A stretch of DNA of 64,000 bases from an uncultured Bacteroidota bacterium (GTDB lineage Bacteria; Bacteroidota; Bacteroidia; Chitinophagales; Chitinophagaceae): NCBI GenBank assembly GCA_903887415.1, contig CAISPO010000037.1:215260-279259 (forward strand). Reading direction: 5' to 3'. Under the pieces are notes generated by a model that did no database searches, had not been told where the DNA came from, and saw nothing but the letters and a program-made list of their open reading frames with translations. Position 1 is the first letter of the stretch, and each line of letters starts with the position of its first letter. This document shows, in pieces, positions 1 to 7,159 of this stretch. Both the position numbers and the translations under genes were made by a program.

Positions 1-135
1 TACTAACATTTTTCGTTGCGCATACGTCTATATAGGTAAGGGTGATTTTCGGCCCTCGTATGCACAGCCCCTGTAATACCCTCTTAAGCTGCTTGCAAAC
101 ACTATCATGTTATACCTTACCTTGTTGTTTTAATT

Positions 136-166
136 AATGAAGTGGCGCCCCGGGTGCCACTTCATT
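136..166 (-). terminator. Hairpin downstream of the GT39-like gene
   Basis: A perfect 11-bp inverted repeat (136-146 with 156-166, arms AATGAAGTGGC/GCCACTTCATT) with a GC-rich 9-nt loop lies 15 bp past the stop codon of the minus-strand gene ending at 182. No clear T-run follows on the minus strand, so it may act as an RNA-stabilising or factor-assisted terminator. The rest of 1-181 holds no gene that I can see. Confidence 0.6.
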
Positions 167-181
167 ACAAACAATCTCATC

Positions 182-1696
182 TTATCTTGTAAATATTTTA
201 TAAGATATACCGTCCCCAGCCATCGCATATTTAGTAGTTGCGGGCAGTCCGTTTATAGCCTCCCTTACATCACTTAGATTATTGACAGCAAATACAGGTA
301 CGCTATCTGCTACTTTATAGGCCGGAAAGGTTTTAAGTACCCAATCCCCCGGAACGGTGGTTTCGTAGGGGAGATTTTTTGTTTTTTCATAGGGGTATGC
401 CACTCCGGGTGTAACGAATATGGGCAATTTCTTTGTTTGTGCAAGGGTTATTGCAGCTTCCGTTGCTTTGTAAATTTTCATTTTCCTGTTGTAGCTGTCA
501 CCGGTAAAGCTGGCAAAGAAAGTGGTGTAAATATTGCCAATAAGGCCCACATAAAACAGGGTAACGACGATCTTTGCAAACCGTCCTTTTGCGCCACTGC
601 CAGCCAGGAAATCGAAGGTGTGAATGAGCAAGAGCGAGATAGCGGGGATGGTAAACGCATTGAGGCGTGGCTCGCCCAGCGGCAGCTTTCCCGCTGCGAA
701 AAGGGATATGGCCAATGTTAATAGTCCTACAGCGTACAGCCTTATGAAAGCGGTGTTGTCGTTAAAATGGTATGTCGATTTGAGGACACTTCCGATGCCG
801 AAAATGAGAGATAATATACCGAAGATGCCAAACAGGTACCAGAAAACGAAACCGGAGCCGACCTCGGCGAACAGCATATAAAAATTGATGAAGAACGACC
901 GCCAGTTAAAACCCCCATCCATGAGCAAATGACCCCAGAATTTGTGCATGTCCTTATCCCGGAGTAGTTGACCAACGTCCACAACGTAGAACACAGACAC
1001 ACTGATAACACATAGGATCAAAGGGAACCATTTCAGCAGCAGCACCTTTTCTTTATCAACTGCTTTGTCATCTTTAAAAAGGCATATAGACTGCACGAGA
1101 AGGGTGATAAAGACGGGCGCAACGGCAACCGGGTAGGAATAACTGAAAAAGGGAACTGCCAGGAAAGACGCGCACAGCAGCGTATAACGTCCGTTGCGCA
1201 AAGGCGTACCGGTCCTTATTGCCAATAGCTCCAGGAGTTGCCATAGGGCAACAAGGCTGAGCAAAAGCTCCATGGTATATTGTTTTATCTCCACGAAATA
1301 GTCGGTGAAGGTGCTGCAGGAGATAAGCCCGAGCACAAACAGGAATCTGTTGAAATTAGTGCGGCGATATATTCTGTTCATAAGCCGGTAGCTGAGTAGG
1401 ATAACTACAGTGCCCACAAAGAAGGACGGCAGCCTTAATGCAGTGTAGCTATAACCGAAGCGGGATGTGAACCACTTGATAGGTGTGATATATGCGCGGG
1501 GAAACTGCTGCATAAAATCGAGCGGGCCCCAGAGCTGTACTACTGTTTTAAACTTAAGATTATAAATAATGCGCCATTCGTCAATCCAGAAAGGCCTAAC
1601 CTCGGCAACAACCTGAACGAACCCCCAGCACACCATAAAAGACAGTGTGCCTATAGTTGCAATGCGGATTATTTTTTCTTGATTTTTGATGTTCAT
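182..1696 (-). CDS. GT-C (GT39/ArnT-like) membrane glycosyltransferase, copy 1
   Basis: A 504-aa polytopic membrane protein with about ten to twelve hydrophobic segments. Near residue 35 it has FWIDEWRIIYNL, an acidic pair after the first membrane segment, as in GT-C enzymes of the GT39/PMT/ArnT group, which move sugars from polyprenyl-phosphate donors to acceptors on the periplasmic side. The acceptor cannot be told from sequence. It is a clear paralogue of the next gene (1739-3316), with the same PFWxDEWR motif, a shared DYxVxxKQY segment near residue 130 and similar length. The 42-bp gap suggests co-transcription, this gene being second. A soluble C-terminal tail of about 100 residues probably faces the periplasm. 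The family is well supported; the substrate is unknown. Confidence 0.75.
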   Translation of the reverse strand: MNIKNQEKIIRIATIGTLSFMVCWGFVQVVAEVRPFWIDEWRIIYNLKFKTVVQLWGPLDFMQQFPRAYITPIKWFTSRFGYSYTALRLPSFFVGTVVILLSYRLMNRIYRRTNFNRFLFVLGLISCSTFTDYFVEIKQYTMELLLSLVALWQLLELLAIRTGTPLRNGRYTLLCASFLAVPFFSYSYPVAVAPVFITLLVQSICLFKDDKAVDKEKVLLLKWFPLILCVISVSVFYVVDVGQLLRDKDMHKFWGHLLMDGGFNWRSFFINFYMLFAEVGSGFVFWYLFGIFGILSLIFGIGSVLKSTYHFNDNTAFIRLYAVGLLTLAISLFAAGKLPLGEPRLNAFTIPAISLLLIHTFDFLAGSGAKGRFAKIVVTLFYVGLIGNIYTTFFASFTGDSYNRKMKIYKATEAAITLAQTKKLPIFVTPGVAYPYEKTKNLPYETTVPGDWVLKTFPAYKVADSVPVFAVNNLSDVREAINGLPATTKYAMAGDGISYKIFTR

Positions 1697-1738
1697 TGAA
1701 CAATAGTAATTCTTGGAGATTTTGATCGGGGAAATGAT

Positions 1739-3316
1739 TTACCTGTTTAGTTTCACGAAATTAATGCCGTCACATACCACCGCTGCCCTTATCTCTGGCG
1801 GCAGTTGCTGCATATATTCATTAGTCCATTTGGTATCTGGGAGCCAGTAAACAGGTATCGGGTCCCAGGCCTTATATTCCGGGTTCACTTTCAGCACCAC
1901 CTCTGCACATAACGTATCTGCTCCGGCTATCTGCTCCTGTGTTATTGTATTGAAACGAATTTTACCGGGTATGGAATCATGGCCATTTATCTTATCTCCG
2001 CGCACACCATCCGTGATAAGAATAGGCATTTTGCCCAGCCGGGCCAGCTTTAGCGCCTCGGCGGTGTTCCGGTAGGTCTTTATCCGGTTGCTGTACTCGG
2101 GGTAGGTGAATGTATTGATACAGGTACTGAGGATATTGCCATACAAGCCAACGAACACCACAGTTGCCAGAACGTTTGCGAGCTTAATGTACCGGTATTT
2201 AGTCTTCAGGTCTTCGAAAAAGGAGATGATCAAAATAGCAATGGAAGGCACGGTGAATGCCGTTAACCGGGCTACGCCCCCCATCAGCTTGCCGGAAAAT
2301 ATGAGGCATAGCGTAAGGAGCAATAACATGACTGCATATAGCCTGAAATGATCTGCTTTTGTAAGCTCCTGCCGTTTTGTTTTTACCAACGTAAATATGC
2401 CGTAAAAGAATGACGCAATACCCAGTACCCCGAAAATGACCTCGAACATAAGCCCTGAGCCCAGCAATGAAAAAAACTTCCAGAAATTCTCCATTAAATG
2501 GCCTCCATCTTTTTCATGCCCCAGCATCCTCCGGTAAGAGGTGTACATCCTGCTATCGGCCATCAGTTGCTTTACATCTATAAAGTAGAAGATAATGATG
2601 GCGGCACAAACTATAGACAATGGTATAAACAGAGATAACCACAATTTGGTTTTATCAGCCTGCCTGTTTTTTAAAGACGCATTGGCATAAATAAGGGCTA
2701 TCGGGATAACAGGGGCAACCGCAATGGGGTAGGTATAACTGAAAAACGGCGCTACTGCGAAGCTAAGGCAGAGCAAAAAGTATTTATAGTTGTTGGCCGA
2801 CTTTCCGTTCCCGCAAATTTCCAGCAGTGTTACCAGTTGCCACAGCGCCAGCAGGCTGACGAAAATTTCGACTTCGTATTGCTTCACCTGCACGAGGTAG
2901 TCGGTGAAGGTTTGGGATGAAATAAGGATGAGGATAAAGAGATGGCTAAAAACAGTGTCGCCCGGGAATATCTTTTTTTTTAAATGGAACAGCAGAAAAA
3001 TGCTGGCGATGGCCATCACAAGTGCGGGCAGGCGCATAGATATGTAGCTGTAATCAAAGAACGATGTGATCTCTTTAAGTACAGTTAAATAGACCCTGGG
3101 ACATTGCTGCAGCAGATCGAGCGTACCCCATAGCTGGTGCACGTTCTTGAACTTAAGATTATAGATAAGCCGCCACTCATCATTCCAGAATGGGCGGATA
3201 GGAAAGAACGCCATAGCTATGCCAAAGCACAGGAGGTATATGATAATACCTATGGTTGCTGCTTTAACGATCTTTTCGGGGTTCTTCAGGTTCACATTGT
3301 AAAAATGGGGAAACAA
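1739..3316 (-). CDS. GT-C (GT39/ArnT-like) membrane glycosyltransferase, copy 2
   Basis: A 525-aa integral membrane protein, upstream paralogue of the gene at 182-1696. It has PFWNDEWRLIYNLKF near residue 40 and a DYLVQVKQYEVE segment near residue 140, the counterparts of motifs in copy 1, plus repeated hydrophobic helices and a soluble C-terminal domain of about 120 residues. By family it would transfer a sugar from a lipid-phosphate carrier, with the active site facing the periplasm. The two copies probably arose by tandem duplication and have diverged a good deal, so they may use different acceptors. The start is the first ATG (MFPHFYNVNLKNPEK); a later start at Met23 or thereabouts would cut into the first helix region and is less likely. 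Confidence 0.72.
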   Translation of the reverse strand: MFPHFYNVNLKNPEKIVKAATIGIIIYLLCFGIAMAFFPIRPFWNDEWRLIYNLKFKNVHQLWGTLDLLQQCPRVYLTVLKEITSFFDYSYISMRLPALVMAIASIFLLFHLKKKIFPGDTVFSHLFILILISSQTFTDYLVQVKQYEVEIFVSLLALWQLVTLLEICGNGKSANNYKYFLLCLSFAVAPFFSYTYPIAVAPVIPIALIYANASLKNRQADKTKLWLSLFIPLSIVCAAIIIFYFIDVKQLMADSRMYTSYRRMLGHEKDGGHLMENFWKFFSLLGSGLMFEVIFGVLGIASFFYGIFTLVKTKRQELTKADHFRLYAVMLLLLTLCLIFSGKLMGGVARLTAFTVPSIAILIISFFEDLKTKYRYIKLANVLATVVFVGLYGNILSTCINTFTYPEYSNRIKTYRNTAEALKLARLGKMPILITDGVRGDKINGHDSIPGKIRFNTITQEQIAGADTLCAEVVLKVNPEYKAWDPIPVYWLPDTKWTNEYMQQLPPEIRAAVVCDGINFVKLNR

Positions 3317-3915
3317 TTTCTAATTTTTTGGATAGGGTGAAAAATAAAAGTACGTTGATTTTGGAGGCGAAATTACGGCTTGCAGTGAGTGATTTAGCCG
3401 AATGTCCCAAGTAGATTATATTTTTTTGGCGCTTATGTGGGGCATTTTGGTTGGAGGGCAAATCTTGGTGCATTCCGTATCAGTAGCGGATTTTGGCTAT
3501 GTTATTATGTTTATTCTGCATTTCCCATTTTGTAACAGGGTGGGGCATTGTCTGCACCTCGATTCTCTTGATTAAAAGATTTTCTTGATGTAATGTTGGT
3601 TATGAAAATGTCCCGTTTTATGCCCCAATGTACCCCATGTGGTAGCGAGAAAATTTCACGCAATCCCGATAGTTATCGGGACGCAAAGTTAAAAAATCGC
3701 CCACCCGAACGTGCCTTTTCAGGTACGGGCGGGCAAAGGACGCTAAGCTAAGTGAAGATGCCGAAAATGGCAAAACCGACACAAAGGTCTGAAGGAAAAT
3801 GATACCGCCCAAGACGATTTGTTTATGTAGTAGTAGGGATTGATTATAGTCTTGTATTAAATGATAAACGCTCTCATAAGTGAAATTTTGTAAGTAAATT
3901 TGTTTCTGAAATTAA
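3317..3915. other. 599-bp gene-free stretch with palindromic repeat
   Basis: No convincing gene on either strand; the short open frames here lack homology-like features. It contains the palindrome CCCGATAGTTATCGGG (3665-3680), a type of short repeat often dispersed in Bacteroidota genomes. Next comes an imperfect GC-rich inverted repeat at about 3699-3734 (GCCCACCCGaACGTgCC against GGtACGggCGGGC), then ACGCTAAGC-type repeat sequence. The stretch separates the glycosyltransferase pair from the AT-rich accessory segment. Confidence 0.5.
3895..3902 (+). promoter_or_regulatory. -7 element for the antitoxin gene
   Basis: TAAATTTG matches the Bacteroidota -7 consensus TAnnTTTG and lies 19 bp before the ATG at 3922. 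I see no good -33 TTG at normal spacing. Confidence 0.4.
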
Positions 3916-3921
3916 TTGGTC

Positions 3922-4152
3922 ATGTTCACTGAAACACAAAAGCTGCATCTTATTGAGGAGGTATTAAAAACCGACAATGAAGCAATACTTGCGGAGTTGG
4001 AAACCGTGCTGAAGCGTCCCCGGAATGAGGCGAAAGCAAAGCCATTTTCGGCACATGAGCTAACCGGAAGATGGAGCAAAAAAGACGCCGGCCTGATAGA
4101 AAAAGCGATTAAAGATGGCTGTGAACAAATAAACAAAGATGACTGGAAATAA
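3922..4152 (+). CDS. VapB-like antitoxin, orphaned
   Basis: A 76-aa protein starting MFTETQKLHLIEEVL and ending KDGCEQINKDDWK. This is the layout of small Bacteroidota antitoxins that precede PIN-domain toxins: a helical N-terminus, then a W-xKK-DA-LIEKAI C-terminus that would wrap the toxin. I chose ATG at 3922 over the in-frame TTG at 3916 because the ATG fits the family start and the -7 element spacing. The last codons overlap the start of a PIN-toxin reading frame at 4139, as in intact vapBC operons, but that toxin is broken after 18 codons. The antitoxin is therefore probably a leftover from a decayed module. The name VapB is by context and resemblance only. Confidence 0.7.
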   Translation: MFTETQKLHLIEEVLKTDNEAILAELETVLKRPRNEAKAKPFSAHELTGRWSKKDAGLIEKAIKDGCEQINKDDWK

Positions 4153-4195
4153 GTTCTTGTTTGATACCACTGTACTCCCTGCTAAGACTTTTTAA
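4139..4195 (+). pseudogene. Truncated VapC/PIN toxin remnant
   Basis: An 18-codon frame, MTGNKFLFDTTVLPAKTF then TAA, overlaps the antitoxin stop by 14 bp. The pattern M-x-GNK-(Y/F)-L-(L/F)-DT-(N/T)-x-(L/I) is the start of Bacteroidota VapC toxins, where the Asp is the first metal-binding residue of the PIN active site. Here the usual DTN reads DTT, and the remaining roughly 110 residues are missing. Its stop overlaps the convergent gene at 4192-4653 by 4 bp. It looks like a toxin cut off by a rearrangement or insertion at about 4190. Confidence 0.6.
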
Positions 4196-4653
4196 TTGGT
4201 GCAATACTTGCGATTATTAAGTATTTGTTTCCGTATAAATGTTGCTTTGATCTTTTTATATAACATACTATACCACTCACCCGTCCGGTCTATGTACAAA
4301 TAGAAAGGAACATCCGTATTGTAATACATTTCCTCTATTCTTTCTGACCTTATTGGGAATAGAACACCTGCATCTGTTATTTTTACTGATTCCGGAGCTG
4401 CTGATTCTGTGAATCCTCGTCCACACGGGACATAAATATTTTCTGAAAAACCATCGTTATTATTGTCTGAATCAAACATTAATCCTACCAGGGCATAGCC
4501 ATTAATTACTTTACAGATGGTATTAAGATAGTCATCACAAGGTATAAAGCCCATGTTCCCAATGTGGGTATAGCCTTCATTGAGTAATAATGTATGAATG
4601 TCCTTTGTGAAGGGAATAAAGACTACCCGGTTTCTGTTTTTTCTTATGTGCAT
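4192..4653 (-). CDS. Hypothetical protein
   Basis: A 153-aa protein of unknown function with no signal peptide or membrane segment. The sequence is mixed alpha/beta, with a DSDNNNDGFSEN stretch (acidic, Asn-rich, near residue 60) and a basic C-terminus. It stands alone, convergent with the antitoxin/toxin remnant, in visibly AT-rich sequence unlike the flanking purine and glycosyltransferase genes. This fits an acquired accessory gene. I do not recognise the family. Confidence 0.55.
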   Translation of the reverse strand: MHIRKNRNRVVFIPFTKDIHTLLLNEGYTHIGNMGFIPCDDYLNTICKVINGYALVGLMFDSDNNNDGFSENIYVPCGRGFTESAAPESVKITDAGVLFPIRSERIEEMYYNTDVPFYLYIDRTGEWYSMLYKKIKATFIRKQILNNRKYCTN

Positions 4654-4850
4654 CTAAATGGAGTAACGGAATCTATTTAATTGTACGATTAATATTTTGA
4701 CAATAAAAATTTTCTTCGCAACATAAAAATAATTTTTTAAGTAAGTTTTTTATTCGTACCATTATTTTGACTGAAGTTGGAGCAACAAGAATTATATAAC
4801 TCACGAGAAAGATCGTTTGCTTTGTTTCATATTTTTAAACAGAAAAAAAA

Positions 4851-5618
4851 ATGCCAATAACTTTACTCGAACAAGATGCAGAGTTCACTCAGGTATGCCA
4901 GTGGCTGGATTCCAACATCATTGGCGATCCGATCACACCGGAAACTGATAATTTAAATTTACTGACAGAAAACAAAAAAATATACTTGTGGTTCATGGAT
5001 AGGGATTGCTACAAGGGATTGAGTAAATATTTTGCACTCAGCTCTCCCGGCCAAGTATATTCAAGGTTAGTAGGTGGTAAAATGTATGATCTTGTCTATG
5101 CAGAGGATAGATGGTTTAGAACCGGCATGGAAAACGACACTTTAAAACAACGGACGGAATATCACATTGCTCAAACATTGGATACAGCAAATTTTGATTC
5201 GCTGAAATCTACATTAAGATCATCGCTTGCCTGCTTGATAGCTGACGAGATTGCAGCCCGATCTGTTAACGCGGAGGTTGACTCAATTCTGAAAAACGGT
5301 TTTATTGTTTATAAGATTGGCTACACGGAAATTGCCGCAGCCGCAAAAAGAACGTTTTTTGATCAAGTGGGATTGATTATCGAAAAACTGAACCCGTTGT
5401 TCAATGTGAGAAACTCAACCGATTTGGAAAGATTGCCAGAGATTTATTCAACAGTGAATAACAGAAGAATTGAAGTGGCATTAAATACGCTTAATGGTTT
5501 GAGCAGAGAAGCAAATGGTGCGATGGTTGCGACTGAAAATGCAACAAGCTCTTTATTGCATAGCAAGATGAAACAAGCAATTTATTATTGGCAAGGAATT
5601 TACGAAATGGATATTTGA
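4851..5618 (+). CDS. Hypothetical cytoplasmic protein
   Basis: A 255-aa soluble protein of unknown function, starting MPITLLEQDAEF after an A-rich leader. The N-terminal half holds KIYLWFMDRDCYKGLSKYF and several aromatic residues; the C-terminal half (from about residue 110) looks helical, with many Ala, Glu and Leu. No signal peptide or known catalytic motif is visible. It opens a run of same-strand genes (4851-6938) with short gaps, all AT-rich, which could be one accessory transcription unit. Confidence 0.6.
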   Translation: MPITLLEQDAEFTQVCQWLDSNIIGDPITPETDNLNLLTENKKIYLWFMDRDCYKGLSKYFALSSPGQVYSRLVGGKMYDLVYAEDRWFRTGMENDTLKQRTEYHIAQTLDTANFDSLKSTLRSSLACLIADEIAARSVNAEVDSILKNGFIVYKIGYTEIAAAAKRTFFDQVGLIIEKLNPLFNVRNSTDLERLPEIYSTVNNRRIEVALNTLNGLSREANGAMVATENATSSLLHSKMKQAIYYWQGIYEMDI

Positions 5619-5641
5619 CAGAACGATTATTAGCTATCACA

Positions 5642-5779
5642 ATGAAAAAAAATTCTGCACTCTCAAGATTGAATAATATTTTTTATTATTCTGTTGTGTG
5701 GTTACTGTTTATTTCTGTATGTCCCTGGCTGGCCTTTTATATATTTTTCTTGTGGCTGGTTGCGAAGTTTCAGAAGTAA
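5642..5779 (+). CDS. Small membrane protein
   Basis: A 45-aa protein starting MKKNSALSRLNN. The start at 5642 is preferred over 5588, which would overlap the upstream gene by 31 bp. A basic N-terminus is followed by one or two hydrophobic segments rich in aromatic residues (residues about 12-42) and a KFQK end. It sits 23 bp after the preceding hypothetical gene. Its function is unknown and its reality as a gene is moderately supported. Confidence 0.4.
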   Translation: MKKNSALSRLNNIFYYSVVWLLFISVCPWLAFYIFFLWLVAKFQK

Positions 5780-5829
5780 ATCTAATTACTCTAAGAATAA
5801 CAACTATTTTGCAATAAAAATCAAACAAT

Positions 5830-6372
5830 ATGAAAATAGAACAACCAAATGAAGGTATTTTTAAAGGGAGAATTATTACGCAATATCAGGGTAGTAACAT
5901 TGTTTATAAAACTGGTAATAACGCGATAAAAATTGAACACGTTTCTTTCTATTTCACACATCAGGTTTTATCTGAAGAAAATGAAATTTCGGAAAAAAAT
6001 TGTTTGATTTTTCAGTGTAATGAACCGTATCCTGGTAATTATGAAACAGATATATTGATTAGTCTTGAATCCAAGAACCTTTACCGTAAGTTCCATGCAT
6101 ACGAAAATGTCTTTGAAGAAATAAATAAAAATCAAGGTTTGCCATTACAGTTTGAATTTAATCAAGAGGTAAGACAAAAAAATCAATATCAATATACTTG
6201 GCAAGAAGGCAATCTATATATATTGGGTAGTTTTGCTTTCTATGTTAGAACTAATGATGAAGACATAAGAATCGAAGAGTTTTCTTATACTGCTATTTTT
6301 GATAAACCTCATTCTATAGCTAAAAAATACTTTCCAGATAACCAAAATCAATATACTGGAAATCTGTTTTAA
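5830..6372 (+). CDS. Hypothetical protein
   Basis: A 180-aa soluble protein, starting MKIEQPNEGIFKGRI, rich in beta-prone and aromatic residues, with no signal peptide or membrane segment. It is followed after 14 bp by the DNA-glycosylase-like gene, so the two are probably co-transcribed. I do not recognise a family. Codon and base use are AT-rich, like the neighbours in the 4192-6938 segment. Confidence 0.55.
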   Translation: MKIEQPNEGIFKGRIITQYQGSNIVYKTGNNAIKIEHVSFYFTHQVLSEENEISEKNCLIFQCNEPYPGNYETDILISLESKNLYRKFHAYENVFEEINKNQGLPLQFEFNQEVRQKNQYQYTWQEGNLYILGSFAFYVRTNDEDIRIEEFSYTAIFDKPHSIAKKYFPDNQNQYTGNLF

Positions 6373-6386
6373 TAAACACTGATAAT

Positions 6387-6938
6387 ATGCCTATTATTCC
6401 ACACAAATTCCGTAATCATATTGTCAGCCCAGAAACTGAAATATTGATACTCGGCACATTTAATCCCGATGTACCAAATGGCCCTACTTTTTTTTATGGA
6501 AGACCAAGAAATTATTTATGGAGACTTTTGCCTGGTTGTTGGGCATTACCGTCCCTTAAAAATGGAACACTGCAAGATAAACAAGGATTTATGGCTGAGT
6601 ACAAAATAGATTTTGCTGATGTTATACATTCAGTTCTTGTGCCAGAAGATCAGGTAAACAATTTACTCGATACCTATATTGACGACAAAGTACAAGAAAG
6701 GAAAGAAATAATAACTCTGATTAGCTCTTTAAAAAAACTTAAAGCCATATATTTTACGAGAAAGACGTTTACTGACATTCCTAACATTCATGCTATGATT
6801 TTGGCGATTCAAAATTACTGCCGTCAAAATGCGATAAGATTTTGTTTGTTAGAAACACCAGCCCGATTTACAAATGACGAGAAGCAACAAATGTGGATTA
6901 ATACGATCAATATTCAACATAACTGCTGTCAGGTTTAA
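6387..6938 (+). CDS. Uracil/deoxyinosine-DNA glycosylase-like protein
   Basis: A 183-aa protein resembling the UDG superfamily, closest in layout to bacterial DNA-deoxyinosine glycosylases. An early strand, ILILGTFNPD, is followed by FFYGRPRNYLWRLL (about residues 30-47), comparable to the FYYGxPxNxFW segment of that group. A mid-protein IDFADVIHS segment corresponds to the usual aliphatic-Asp-Val strand, and LKKLKAIYFT with a late LLETPAR stands where the second active-site motif lies. Such enzymes excise deaminated bases. The last motif deviates from the usual S-x-S-P-A form, so activity or specificity may differ. It ends the AT-rich accessory run. Confidence 0.6.
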   Translation: MPIIPHKFRNHIVSPETEILILGTFNPDVPNGPTFFYGRPRNYLWRLLPGCWALPSLKNGTLQDKQGFMAEYKIDFADVIHSVLVPEDQVNNLLDTYIDDKVQERKEIITLISSLKKLKAIYFTRKTFTDIPNIHAMILAIQNYCRQNAIRFCLLETPARFTNDEKQQMWINTINIQHNCCQV

Positions 6939-7105
6939 AATATAAAAGAGTTGAGTAATGCTCTATTAGAGCTTGCTTAGTATGGAACAGAACGTACAGG
7001 CAGCCCTTCGCCATTGCTCAAGTAGGCTGTTGGCAACGAGGCTTAGTAGTAGCAATGGCGTCTGGGCAACAGAATTACTATTGGGCTTCTTGCATATGCT
7101 CAGCG

Positions 7106-7133
7106 GTCATCCTTCGGCGGGGCTCAGGATGAC
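7106..7133. repeat. GTCATCCT...AGGATGAC palindromic repeat
   Basis: Inverted arms GTCATCC/GGATGAC (7106-7112 and 7127-7133) flank a TTCGGCGGGGCTCA core. This type of mobile palindromic repeat is common between Bacteroidota genes. It sits 26 bp past the purF stop and may serve as its terminator. Confidence 0.5.
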
Positions 7134-7159
7134 ACGCTCTCTTCCACTTTTTTCGACTT

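Noticed and set aside
3618..3812. A 64-codon minus-strand open frame in the 3.3-3.9 kb gap
   Set aside because: It crosses palindromic repeats and has no family-like features; more likely chance.
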